The notes: generated by a model not told the origin, from the letters alone. A stretch of DNA of 64,000 bases from Limnanthes douglasii subsp. nivea (GCA_036936605.1 JAUPFV010000005.1:48938742-49002741), one strand, 5' to 3'. Numbered from the stretch's first letter, positions 22,080-33,583 are shown. Numbers and translations are program-made.

Positions 22080-23203
22080 AGAAGTTGAAATCTATTTCCT
22101 AACAGAAGGAAAAAGTGTTAGGATTGGTACTAAATTACTACTGAGTTTGAAACAAAATTTATTGTCTTTCTAGTCTAACAATCTACATGTGTTTGCGTGG
22201 TGTAATAATAATGTAACTGGGGTACCAACTAAAGTTATTTACCATAAATTATCATTCTGATCTAATGTTGGACCGGTAGTACAAAGAAGAAGGGGCTTTT
22301 CCAAAGAAAAAGCCGATGTAATAGTACAAAAAGTTGATCGGTTAACCAATATGGGTCATATCAAAGAATCTTAATATCCTTTGTGGACAACCAACCCTGT
22401 TTTAGTCTAAAAAACAATAGAAAAAGTGCATGTATATTAACTTCACCGATCTTAACAGAGAATTTCCTAAATATCCTTTTCCAGTACCTCGAATAGATCA
22501 GGTGGTGGATTCCACATTGGGCAACAAGTTGTTATCCTTCATGGATGCCTTTTCCAGGTATAATCAGATACATGTAGATCTGAATGACCGGGATCATACT
22601 ACCTTTACTACTGACAGAGGGCTTCATTGCTATAAAGTAATTCCACTAGGGTTGAAGAACGTTGGGCCTATTTATCCGTGATTGGTAATTAAATCGTTTG
22701 CTACCCAAATTGGTAGGAATGTGGAAGTATATATAGATCATATGATGGTGAAAAGCCTTGAGGAGGAAGAACACATATCCGATCTTCAAGAAACTTTTTT
22801 TAACTTAGAAGCCATCAACCTGAAATTAAATCCATAGAAATGTGTTTTTGGGGTCCGATCTGGCAAGTTCTTAGGGTATGTCATAAGTGAAAAAGGGATA
22901 TAGGCCGATCCGGATAAGTTAAATGCTCTATTGGCTATGGATCCTCCTCGAAGTACTAAATAATTCCAGAGACTGACTTGGAGGTTGGCTGCATTGGATA
23001 GGTTTATTTCAAGATCATCAGCCAAGTATGCTCAATTTTTTTAAGTTTTAAGGATTGCTAAAGATTTTAATTGGTCTTCGTAGTGTGATCAAGTGTTTCT
23101 TAAAATTAAAAAACATTTGTCTTCACCCAAGATGTTGTTCAGACCTATTCAAGGGGAGAAACTTTATATGTACTTAGTTGTATCAGAATATGTCGTGAGT
23201 GTT
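22080..23203 (+). pseudogene. Reverse transcriptase and start of RNase H, element H (5' half)
   Basis: The order matches element N: TGVPTKVIYHKL, RRRGFSKEKADVIVQKVDRL, FTDLNREFPKYPFPVPRIDQ, FMDAFSRYNQIHVDLNDRDH, GLHCYKVIPLGLKNVG, then YIDHMMVKS. The catalytic YIDD is YIDH, which would abolish activity. It continues to KCVFGVRSGKFLGYVIS and SSPKMLF, and stops being read at 23203, where element N is inserted; the RNase H resumes at 48254. More than ten in-frame stops are present. Confidence 0.88.
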
Positions 23204-23208
23204 ATGTT
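23204..23208. repeat. Target site duplication of element N (left)
   Basis: ATGTT, repeated at 48249-48253. Joined across the insertion, the reading resumes in the RNase H of element H, which fixes the insertion point exactly. Confidence 0.9.
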
Positions 23209-23868
23209 TGGTAAGGATAATTATAGCCTGAGGGTAGGCTTGTAATTTGTTTGGTGTTTTAAAGAAGTATGTGGGTGTTTGATATTTAGAGTAGAGAGTA
23301 GAGGGAGAATTAAGCTGGCTGGTTGCAGTTAATTTTCATTACCCACATTTAATGCAGGTGGTTGGGTATTTATACCCTTACATTTTGGGCCCTTATGGGC
23401 TTTCGGGTCATGTTCAATGGACCTGGGTCATGTTTAAAGACCCATGAGCTCTAAGTAGGAGAGCAAGTAGCTTAGTCAAGAAGTGTTTAGGTTTTTTAGT
23501 ACTTTTGTCATAGTTCGAACAGTCCCATTAGCTAAGTGTTTGAAGTGGTATGTCCGGTCCGGAGGGTTAGGTCCGATCTGTCCATGTCCGGTGAGTAATC
23601 AGAATTTGGACTCATCAGGATTATACCTTTACATTTTGGGCCCTTATGGGCTTTCGGGTCATGTTCAATGGACCCGGGTCATGTTTAAAGACCCATGAGC
23701 TCTAAGTAGGAGAGCAAGTAGCTTAGTCAAGAAGTGTTTAGGTTTTTTAGTACTTTTGTCATAGTTCGAACAACCCCATTAGCTAAGTGTTTGAAGTGGT
23801 CTGTCCGGTCCGGAGGGTTAGGTCCGATCTGTCCCTGTCCGGTGAGTAATCAGAATTTAGACTCATCA
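23209..23868 (-). repeat. 3' LTR of element N, with internal duplication (660 bp)
   Basis: Matches the 409-bp LTR at 47840-48248 but contains an extra copy of about 250 bp (23369-23618 repeated as 23621-23868). In sense orientation the duplicated part is the U3 start. About a dozen base differences from the 5' LTR are seen by eye, suggesting an old but not ancient insertion. Confidence 0.88.
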
Positions 23869-23884
23869 GGAGCCCCTTTTTTAG
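23869..23884 (-). other. Polypurine tract of element N
   Basis: On the minus strand AAAAAAGGGGCTCC directly precedes the LTR start TGATGAGTC. Compare TAAAGGGGCTAC before the LTR at 3701. Confidence 0.7.
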
Positions 23885-24203
23885 GTGTTTGTTCAAATAC
23901 CTTTGTCAAAAACCTGAAAAACAGTCTGATGTCAGGGGTAGTTTTAATCCGGACAGGTCTGTTTGCCTTATGGTTTCATCCGGACTGATAAAGCTTCATG
24001 AATCCAAACGGTTTTTTGCCAGAGTTTGTGGGACACGTGTCGCTTTCTGATTGGTTGCTTCAGCCGTTTTTTCACCTTGAATTTCGAACCCACCTTCTTC
24101 GAAAAGCAACCTCTTAATTAAAGGTGGTGACATCAGCGCCGTCTTTAATCATTACCAATCTTTTCGAATTCTCCTAGGAATCAAACTCATTTTTCAGATT
24201 TAC

Positions 24204-24210
24204 TATAAAT
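24204..24210 (+). promoter_or_regulatory. TATA box upstream of aORF, U1
   Basis: CTATAAATTTAAAC, about 100 bp before the aORF ATG, followed by a pyrimidine-rich leader (CTTTCTCTCTCTAAAG). The same box is at 33479 in U2 and 42781 in U3. Its position suggests that the aORF has its own plus-strand promoter. Confidence 0.5.
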
Positions 24211-24308
24211 TTAAACATTTTCTACTGTTTCACCATCACTCTCATATTTACTCTGCATAACTTCTTTAAGCTTTCTCTCTCTAAAGCAAAAATTTACCCA
24301 GATAGTTT

Positions 24309-27193
24309 ATGTTTACAGCGAGGAACGCTCTGATCAAAGGTGGGTGGCTGAACCTCTCTGAGTTGGAAAAGGCACAAAAGGTCGAAAGGGAAATACGTAT
24401 CGCTGCAGGACTACCCGTTTCGCCCATCGAGAAGCCATTAACTTCAGGCACAGAATCTGATCAAGGTTCTTCTTCCTCAAAAGGTACCAAACCGAAGAAG
24501 CTATTCCAAACTAACCTCTCCCCCATTATCTCTGGTTCCTCGGTTCAGGAATCGGAACCCATTGTCGAGCCAGGAGTAACAGTTACTAGTTTCAAAAAAC
24601 CCTCCCCCTTCATAGCTATGGGGTCAGATACGGAGCACTCCCCTCAAAATCTAGTTGACCGGAGAAGAGGCCGGTTAGTTAAAGGCCAAGCTTCCAAGAG
24701 CACCCCTTCAAAATCAGGTGCTAAAGACAGTATCACAGGGTCAGAAGTGCCCATCAACGTTCCTAAGGATAGGCTGCCCGGTCCGGAGGGCACTAGTCCA
24801 AGTCTTCAAAGAGAAGCATTTGTATCTGAGCCCCAATCGGAGGCCAGAAATGAAGAGGACACTGAAGCCCATCAGTCCGGAGTTCAGGCTGAGCCAGAGT
24901 TGAACCCTCCCTCTACTACTGCTACCGAAAACCCTTCATCAGTTATGAAGGATGTAATGGAGGACTCTGTCGAAGAGGCCCCATTTGAGTCTGAGCCCTC
25001 CGGTCAGACCAGTAGTGCTGCTGTTGCCAAAAAAGACAAAGGTGGGGCCTTGTTTCCACAAGGTCAGTGTCAAGTATCTCCTTTCCCTGCAGAAAATTAA
25101 CTACGCATTCATCCCCACAGCTGAGCTGGGCCGGATGCGTACAAAGTGGGGAATACCGGAGAATGTGAAGATCAGGATCCCCATACACCCAGAGACTCCC
25201 ATGGATTGCAAATTAAGCGAAGTTGTCATCTTCACGGAGTTGTTCAATTGGGGACTTAGATTCCCCTTGGACCCTGAAATTGTCAGATACTTCCATCTGA
25301 TAAAGCTCTGCCCGAGCCAACTGAGCCATAATGCCTGGTACACCCTCATGGCCAGCATCATGGCTTCGAGGCTCTCCGGGATCCCTCTGCCTGTAGAGGA
25401 GTTTGCTGATGTGGCCGGTCTTTGTAGAAACCGTAACATCCATTTTTACCACTTCAATATGGGGGACAATCTCAAAGCTGTGGATGACCTGCTAGAGTCT
25501 GAGAGGAACTGGAGGACTCAATTTCTATTCGTAAGTGGGGCTTGGGAAAATGGAAGGAAAATCAAGTCCGAAGTGAACCCAAGTCTTCCCAGAAGCAGGT
25601 GGAGGAGTGATCGTAAATCTCCCGCTTTATACTTTTTTTTTAGAGTTAGTTTAAACTAATTGGTCTTACTTTTGTCTCAGCAGAACTGCCTAAGAAATTC
25701 AGTGATTATCTGAAAACCGGGCAGGCTACTTGCACCAAGATCAATGCTTGGGTTGCTGAGAGGTGGGGGAACCGGTTCCATGCTGCTTTTACCGGAGGCA
25801 ACTTGGCAAGGTCTCACTTGTGGAACACCATAGGTCGGAGAGACTTGACTTGGGAGGAGCTCACCACTCAGCCTCCTCCGGATGTTGTGCTTAAAAGGAC
25901 CCATGAACCAGATGGGACACTCTACTTGCCAGGCTGGGCCAAAGCCCCAAGCAAGATGAAGGGTAAAAAGAAAGGCAAGAAAGTGGCGGGTGGTGTTAAC
26001 CCTGCTGATGCAGAGGAGGATGCTCCAATAAACCCGGAGGGGCCAGTCCACAGCCAAATTGATGCTGCTCTCCTGGAAGTGGTGGAGCAGGAGACTGAAA
26101 GGCAAGAAGTGCACACCCCAAAACCTCCAAGGGCTTCCAAAAGAAATCGTAAACAGGGAAGTGCCGGGAGGCCAAGAAGAAGAAGATCTCTAAGGGTGAC
26201 GAGCTTTCTCTCCGGGCTCCGGAGCCTCCTTTCCAAGCCGATCCTACTGACCCAACACTAGCGGAGGAGATACCGGGCGACTTCCATACCGATGAGGTTG
26301 AAGGGGGAGATCTCAACATTGATGGGGTAGACATCACCGGTCTTGGTGGGCTTGGTGAGTACTTCATCAATCTTCCCAGAGACGACTTCACTGGGCCTTA
26401 TCTTTCTCCGAGCACCTCGAATACGGTCACTTTCAATGGTAAGACCTTTATTGTTTCAAGTGAAAGGGACGTCATAACCCACTCTTTATTAAGCAATGTT
26501 CAACCTGTGCTTGCGTTGGAAAAACAAGTTCGGAATTAGGCAAACATTATCAAGGATCTTAAATCTGACAAAGAGAGGCTGTCCGATGACCTTCGTACTG
26601 CTACTTCAAATGCTGCCATCCTAAAGGAAGAAAATGAGGAGTTGAAGAGAAACCAAGAGGCAAGTACCACAAAAGTCACCACTTTAGAGGACACCATTAC
26701 AGAGCTCCTGGAGAAGCTGTCCGGACTGGAGAAAGATCTTGCCACCTCAAAGGGGGAATCCAAGGCCAAAGACCAAATCATCACCAACTTGACCAATGAC
26801 AAAATTGCTCTTGAGAATACAGTGTCCAAGGCTGCCGAGGAGAAAGCTACTTTGCTAAGGGAGCAGGAGGCCAAGATTCAAGCCAAGATCGACGCTTATG
26901 CCAACAACATGATCGACACCCAGGAGGAACTGTATGCCAAGGTGAGGTCTGACATGGTTCTACTCTTCCACGAGAAGTTTCCGAAGAGGAACCTAGGGGA
27001 TTTATGGCTTCATGTTGAGTCTGACGACCTCCCGTATCATACAATAGCTGATGGAGACTTGTATGGTTATTCTAGTGCTTCCTCATCCGATGACGAAGAA
27101 CGTACCGGGGAGAGCCCAGACGAAGATCAAGATGATCCTAAGGGAAAGAAAAAGGTAAATGAAGTTGAGCCATCTTCAAAGGCTCAGCCTTAA
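24309..27193 (+). pseudogene. aORF of unit U1 (antisense extra ORF with intron)
   Basis: Starts MFTARNALIKGGWLNLSELE. The N-terminal third is Ser/Pro/Glu-rich and probably disordered. The conserved core (about 25130-25600) has PLDPEIVRYFHLIKLCPSQL, NAWYTLMASIMASRL and FVSGAWENGRKIK. After an intron (25613-25680) come TKINAWVAERWGNRF, SHLWNTIGRRDLTWEELT and a Lys-rich stretch, then a long coiled coil (26560-26900) and an acidic tail to the stop at 27193. A 56-bp deletion near 25035, between AAAGG repeats, and a 10-bp deletion near 26163 shift the frame; TAG replaces CAG at 26537. The core resembles Pfam Transposase_28; molecular function unknown. Confidence 0.85.
25613..25680 (+). other. Intron in aORF, U1 (68 nt)
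   Basis: Donor GTAAAT, T-rich interior, acceptor TTTTGTCTCAG followed by a second CAG. Removal joins the two coding frames in phase (split codon C + CA). Units U2 (34944-35017) and U3 (43941-44018) have the same intron with the better donor GTAAGT. Confidence 0.7.
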
Positions 27194-27741
27194 TTTATGA
27201 ACTACTTTTTTTACTTTTTATCCAGACTAAAGTCCTTGGAAGGCCAAGGCATTCTTTTTTGTAATTGTGTCCGGTATCTGACCGGATAGGTTTTTTGTTC
27301 TATTTTGACAATTCAAAAGTCCTTGGAAGGCCAAGGCACTTTAAGTTATTTTAATGAATATTTTTGTTTTGTGCAATTCTCATCTTCTTTCATTGTTTGT
27401 TCCAATTTTGATGACTAGAGTTTAAACAGCCTTTAGTTATTTCATAGTGAGAGTGTTTAAATTCTCCGGCTAGAGTTTAAATAGCCCTTAGTTATTTCAT
27501 AGTGAGAGTGTTTAAATTCTCCGATGACGAATATTTAAGTGGTCATCATTCTTTTATTTCAATCTGGGTAGTGTGATGTAAGGACAAAACTTAAAACACT
27601 TCGGAAATTTTTTAAGAAGGCATCAAATTTTATTCAAAAGCCCGGACACCTCATTAAAACCTCCCTGTGCCACCAGGGAGGAAAGAGTATGCCCCCAAAT
27701 ATTTACATGGATGTTTAAACAAGTAAATATTTACACAAATA
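27194..27741. other. Convergent spacer between aORF and pol ends, U1
   Basis: Holds two copies of the palindrome CCTTGGAAGGCCAAGG (from 27234 and 27319) and two 55-bp direct repeats containing TTATTTCATAGTGAGAGTG (about 27414-27523). The same arrangement is in U2 and U3. It is the likely 3' UTR of the aORF and, on the other strand, the region just after pol. Confidence 0.65.
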
Positions 27742-28570
27742 CTACTCCAAGTACATCCGGAGATGTTCGATATTCCAAGGGTGAGTCAAAACTCTTCCAT
27801 CCTTGTCTTCTAGCCAATATGTTCCAGGTTTAAGCCTTTCAATAACCACATAAGGTCCTTCCCAAGTTGGAGCTAATTTGCCGAACAGCTTTTCTTTAGT
27901 ATGTAAGAAGACTTTCCTTAATACCTTGTCCCCCGGTTGGAAATCTCTTCTTTTAACTCTGGAAGCAAATCTGCTTCTCATCAACCCCTGATAGTGTGTA
28001 ACTCTAAGGTGAGCTTTAACTCGTCTTTCTTCTACCAAATCGAGTTGGCCTGTGATTGCCACCTCGTTAGCGCGTTCGGAGAAGTTGTGAACACGAAATG
28101 ATGGGAGAGTTGCTTCTATGGGAGCTACTAAATCCATCCCATAGACCAAATCAAAGGGTGACTCTTGTGTTGCAGCCCAAGTTGTTGTCCGGTAGGCCCA
28201 CAAGACCTCTTGTAAATAATTAGGCCACTTCCCAGCAGCCCCTTCCAAATTCTTCTTTAAACCGGACAGTATAGTTCTATTAGCCACTTCGACTTGTCCA
28301 TTTGCTTGTGGGTGGAAAGGTGAAGAGAAACAATGTTGTATACCCCTTGAGGCACAAAAACTCTCCATTTCCCTATTGTCGAACTGTGGCCCATTGTCTG
28401 TTGTTATCTTTTGTGGGACACCAAATCTGCAACAGATGTTGGATAGAATGAATTTTTTAACAGCTTTTGATGTTGTTCCTGCTAGAGGGGTTGCTTCAAT
28501 TCACTTCGAAAAGTAATCTATAGCAACAATTATAGTTTTGCGTCCTCCAGAGGCCATAGGTAGAGGCCCT
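27742..28570 (-). pseudogene. Integrase core and C-terminal domain, U1
   Basis: Continuation of pol after stops. The core has DNGPQFDNRE (about 28395) and GQVEVANRTILSGLKKNLEG with the catalytic Glu (about 28300). The C-terminal part has YRTTTWAATQESPFDLVYGM, RRDFQPGDKVLRKVF and GPYVVIERLKPGTYWLEDKDG, ending HLRMYLE at 27742. Two nonsense codons precede it: TAA for Leu in GLD-VGPL (28570) and TGA for Trp after DYFSK (about 28505). The second is shared with U2. Confidence 0.88.
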
Positions 28571-28572
28571 AC

Positions 28573-31026
28573 TTAATCCAACCCCCATCGAGCAAAAGGA
28601 ATAGGCTCAAAAATTGACTCTAAAGGAATGGCTGGGACATGAATTTCATTGTTGTACCTCTGGTATGGGTCACACCTTCTTACCAATTCCTTAGCATCTT
28701 TCATGATAGATGGCCAGTAGTAACCGGCCAATAGAACTCTTCTTGTTAAAGCCCTGAATCCACAATGGGCTGATCCCTCACCATCATGCAATTCGGAGAG
28801 GACTACTTGAGACTCTTCACCCCCCAAACAGCGCAGGAGAGGTTTACTGTAAGACTTTTTATACAAAACGTCTCTCAATATGATGAAACCACGAGCCTTG
28901 TGTTTCAATGTTCTGGCTAGTGATTTATCCGGAGGCACGATACCATCGGAGAGGTATTGCAGGAGAGGCAACCTCCAGTTCTGAGGATGTTTCACCTGTA
29001 CTTCAAAAATTTCTTCTTCTTTACCCATATTTAGTTGAATGGAGGGGTTTTCCAGCACATGGATCCATGGATATGACTCCGTGTATGCTATGGTTTCCAA
29101 TGAGTCTGCTAACTCATTTTCTGTCCGGGGTATATGTTCATAAGCAACACTTTTAAACTTGAGTGCTTCATTTTTAAGGAGGAGTAAATATTTCACAAGC
29201 TGCTCTTTTTTAGCCTCAGACTGACCTTGGGCATGGTGGATAAGAAGTTGGGAGTCACTTAGTAGCCTGACCCTCTTAGCCCCACAGATGTAGGCCAACT
29301 TTAAACCAGCTATAGCCGCTTCGTACTCGGACTCATTATTGGATGCCCTGAAAGCAAAACATATAGCTTGGTACATTTTGTCACCATATGGGGAAGTCAA
29401 ACACACCCCGGCACCACATCCCATAGTGCTAGATCCACCATCTGTTCGGACGACCCATACCTTTTTATCTTTTATGTCAGTAGTCTGCTCCGAATCTCTG
29501 TCGGAGTGAAATTCAACCAAAAAATCAGCCACTGCTTGGTCTTTAACTGTTGTTCGAGGAGCAAAATCTATGTCGAAATCCCCCAGCTCTACTGACCATT
29601 TAGTCATCCTGCTTGAAATGTCTGTCTTTTGGAGGACGTTTTTCAAGGGAAAAGAAGTCCGGACGATGATAGGATGAGCCTGGAAATAAGGCCTCATTTT
29701 TCTTGCAGCTATTACTAGGGCCAATGCTAATTTCTCGAGTTTCAAGTAACGCCTTTCTGCATCTATCAAACTTTTGCTAATGTAGTACACCGGATGGGGA
29801 TAACTATCCACTTCTCTTACCAACACAGCACTAATGGCACAACTTGAAACTGCCAAATATACGAAGAGTGTCTCCCCGTTAACTGGTTTAAATAAAGTTT
29901 TGGGGGAGGACATGTGCTTCTTGATCTCATTAAAAGCCACATCGCATTGTGAGGTCCAATCGAATCCCTTTGCACCCTTCAGGGTTTGGAAGAACGGGGC
30001 GCACCTGTCCGAAGACCTCGAGATAAATCTGTTTAACGCAGCTAATCTCCCCGTTAGTCGCTGTACTTCTTTAACATTTCGAGGAGGCTCCATCTGGAAT
30101 AGAGCATTAAGCTGGTCCGGATCGGGCTGTATTCCATGCTCACTTATAATATAACCTAGAAACTTCCCAGACTGCACTCCGAACACATATTTTTTTGGGT
30201 TTAATTTTAAATTCACTTTTACCAAGTTGGCAAAAGTTTCTTGAAGGTCTGCCAAATGCAATTGCTCATCCACACTCTTCACCATCATGTCATCGATGTA
30301 TACTTCCATATTCCTTCCAATCTGATCAGCAAAAGCTTTGTTGACCAATCTCTGATAAGTAGCCCCAACATTTTTCAACCCAAACGCCATTACCTTGTAG
30401 CAATGAAGGCCCCTGTCAGTGATAAATGTAGTATGCTCTTGATCCTTTGGATCTACCTGGATCTGATTGTATCCGGAGAAGGCATCCATAAAGGATAGCA
30501 GCTTGTTCCCAGAAGTGGAGTCTACTAACTGATCAATCCGGGGAACTGGATACAAATCTTTTGGGCAAGCTCTATTGAGATCTGTGAAGTCAATGCACAT
30601 GCGCCACTTGCCATTTTTCTTTTTTACCAGAACCGGATTGGCAGTCCACAAAGGATATTGTGACTCCTTGATATGCCATATCTTTGTGAGCTTGTCAACT
30701 TCTTGCACAATGAGATCAGTCTTTTCCTTAGAAAAAGCTCTTCTCTTTTGAACCATTGGTGCTATGTCTTTCCGGATAGACAGGTGATGTGATATTACTT
30801 CTGCTGGAACCCGAGTAACATCGGCATTGCACCAAGCAAAAACGTGTTGATGATTCTTCAAAAATTTTAACATTTCATTTTTCAAAACGGGTGGCATCTT
30901 AGACCCTATCTTGACACTTTTTCCTTCTTCTAAACAATGCGTCTCTACCTCCTCGACCGGTATCAACACTCCAGGGGTCTCCCTGGGGTCATCAATTTCA
31001 CCCTCACCCCTAGAAAGCCCCTCAAA
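28573..31026 (-). pseudogene. Reverse transcriptase, two RNase H domains and integrase zinc domain, U1
   Basis: The longest open stretch of the window, about 800 codons. Counting from the codon at 30969: RT about 75-280 with YIDD at 224-227; first RNase H about 365-485; second, archaeal-like RNase H about 505-625 with Asp510, Glu546/548, Asp572 and Asp622; integrase His-His-Cys-Cys about 728-769. The last Cys is Tyr here (CDPYQR), while U2 keeps CDPCQR. The second RNase H marks the Tat lineage. The frame continues upstream past the first Met-like codon (a GTG) to a stop near 31027, so pol was part of one long gag-pro-pol frame. It ends at the stop at 28570. Confidence 0.93.
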
Positions 31027-33279
31027 ATGCTATTATTCGTCGATACGAACTGCCCCCAGTGTTCGGGGAGCCAGAGCTGTAGCATAACATTCTCTTGCAA
31101 CCTTTTGACTGCTCCGGACGACTCCCACCTGTCCCTGAACAGCATATTTCAAGCACTGGTGGACTGTTGAAGCCACTGCATGCATCCTAGAGAGCCAAGA
31201 CCTCCCTAGAATAGCATTATAGCAAGTGGGACAATCCACCACGATAAAAAGTATCCTGACCATTTTCTTGAAAGGGCCCTTGCCCAATAGAACTTCTTCT
31301 TCGAACTCTCCGATCACATCTGCTGAGCTGCCAGTAAAGCCCACAATTGATCTATCCGAACTCTAAATTACAGCTGGATTTTTCATTCTCTTGTACGTAG
31401 TTAAGAAAAGGATATTGGCTGAGCTTCCAGTATCCACCAGAATTTGTCTTATGTCATTGCCCCCAATAGATGCTCCTATGACAACAGCATCCTCATGAGG
31501 GCCAGCTATATCTCTTAAATCATCCTCATCAAAAACAATGAAGGGGAATGGATTTGGTGACTGATAGGAAGTCATGCCTCCTTCTAGCTGGGTGGCTAAA
31601 GTATGAACGTGCCTCTTCCTCGAAGAAGCAACAGGAGCTGTCATAGTATCCCCTCCGAAAATTGTAAGTGACTCAAAAAACTTAATGAGTTCGGAGACCG
31701 TCCTAAAACATTCCTCAATTGCACCCACTCTGTTTCGAGTTGGATCAGGATCCAAGTACTCAGATTCCACATCAAAACTTTCAATTATAACCATGGCTCC
31801 CTCCGGAGCAGCATTACTTGGACCAACCCGGTGAGTATTGTCAGGTCTGTTACCTCCTCTTCTTTTGACATAAGCCCCCAGCTTTCCCCTTTCGATCAAG
31901 TTCTGAACCTCTTGCTTCAAAGCTATACAATCATCAGTGGTATGGCCAGTGTCATTATGATACTGGTAGAAAGTGTTATTGCGATGCTCTCTGGGAGATT
32001 GCAGTGTGGCTGGTCGTCTATAGTGCACCTCCTCCTTTGTTTTATCATAAATGGTGGCCACACTTTCTTTTAATTCTACGAACCACTCCGGTTGGACCCA
32101 TGGCCCTCTCTTGTTTCTGGATTGCTGACTCTGAGCAGGAGCAGCTGGCTGAGACTGAGCTTTGGCCCTACCATGCCCCTGTCCGGTTTCCCTTGCCTTG
32201 TTCCCGGACTAATTCTGATTGGGATTTGGTGCCACCGGGGCAGACTTCACTTGCCTGTGCACCCTTGTTTTCTTTGTTTCGTCTACGTTAATCTGTTTTC
32301 CAACTTGATTCAGCAACCCTCCCCAGGTCATGGCCTTCTTTCTGGTTACTGAATCAGCTAAATTGCCATGATTCAAGCCCTGTCTTAAGGATGCTATTGC
32401 CACTTGCTCGAAGCAATCAGCCAACCCATTCTTGGTGTTCACAAAAGGACTTATATATTATTTTAAGGACTCGTTTGGTTCCTGAGCACAATGGATTATT
32501 GTGTGTCCATTTCCTTTTAGCTCTTTACTTCCAACGAACTGCCTTCGAAAGGCCACCCAAAAAGTATCGAAATTCTTGATACAGCCTTGTGGTAGACTGT
32601 TATACCATTTCAGAGCACTCCCCGTAAAAGACTGGGAGAATGCTCTACAAAGTAGCTTATCATCGTCATCAAAGTTCATCATAAAGTTCTTGAATTTCTC
32701 TAAGTGGTTGTCCAGATCAGTACTGCCATCGTACTTTTCCATTTTGGTGCTATCAAACCTCTTAGGGAGGTTTCCGGATAGAATTTTGGAAGATAATGGA
32801 GATTGCCTCCAATTTCTACCACGACTGAACACAATATCCTCATTTGGAGTTGCAAAGATACCTGGTTCATCGTGAAAAGCGAAAGGATCCATCAGCATCC
32901 GGTCCACATGCCTCCGGTTATGAGATGACCCTTTACCAATATTCGTCTTCATCCTCCCATTCCTATCTCTTTTTCTCGAATATTTTTTAATCTGCTTTTG
33001 CTTCTTTTTAGTTCGACCCTCATCGCTGCTAGAGGATAAGGATTCTTCAACGCCCTCATCGTCCGAAGAGCTATCAGAAGATTCTGAGCTTGAGCCAGAG
33101 CTCTCCACTTGCTTAGATCGGTGAGATTTTTTGGAGCTGGCATGAGTCTTTTTGGTACTCACATGAGTCTTTGAAGGCTCATGCTCTCTGGGGTTATCGG
33201 TGTGATGGGCAACTGATGCTTTGGATTTTTCTTGCATGCCCATCCTAGCCTTTTCTGCCTTCAGGGCTTCTATTTCACC
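31027..33279 (-). pseudogene. gag: gag and protease of U1 (5' truncated)
   Basis: Reads in the same frame as pol, with stops only. Gag begins inside the EALKAEKA codons, because the unit joins U2 here. Ser/Asp-rich segment about 33150-32950; capsid region NLPKRFDSTKMEKYDGS, DNHLEKFKNFMMNF and SALKWYNSLP (32780-32590). A knuckle reads YQYHNDTGHTTDDC, with the first Cys changed to Tyr. Protease active site LVDTGSSANILF (about 31440-31405). Nonsense codons at 32457 (shared by U1-U3), 32208 (U1 only), 31362 (shared with U2) and 31032. No LTR, PBS or start codon lies upstream. Confidence 0.9.
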
Positions 33280-33478
33280 AAACGGTTTTTTGCCAGAGTT
33301 TGTGGGACACGTGTCGCTTTCTGATTGGTTGCTTCAGCCGTTTTTTTCACCTTGAATTTCGAACCCACCTTCTTCGAAAAGAAACCTCTTAATTAAAGGT
33401 GGTGACATCAGCGCTGTCTTTAATCATTACCAATCTTTTCGAATTCTCCTAGGAATCAAACTCCTTTTTCAGATTTAC

Positions 33479-33485
33479 TATAAAT
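33479..33485 (+). promoter_or_regulatory. TATA box upstream of aORF, U2
   Basis: TATAAAT about 100 bp before the ATG at 33584, as in U1 and U3. Confidence 0.5.
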
Positions 33486-33583
33486 TTAAACATTTTCTAC
33501 TGTTTCACCATCACTCTCATATTTACTCTGCACAACTTCTTTAAGCTTTCTCTCTCTAAAGAAAATATTTACCCAGATAGTTT

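Larger units (their letters stand above)
24006..33279. repeat. Internal unit U1 of element N (9,274 bp)
   Basis: Begins AAACGGTTTTTTGCCAGAG and ends in the truncated gag at CTTCTATTTCACC. The join to U2 (33278-33281) is the same as the U2/U3 join (42580-42583). Contains aORF on plus and gag-pol on minus, tail to tail. Confidence 0.92.

Noticed and set aside
28908..29156. Open frames on plus opposite pol (also 29834-30154, 30241-30498 and their U2 equivalents)
   Set aside because: Mirror frames of a long conserved coding region on the minus strand; no independent motifs.
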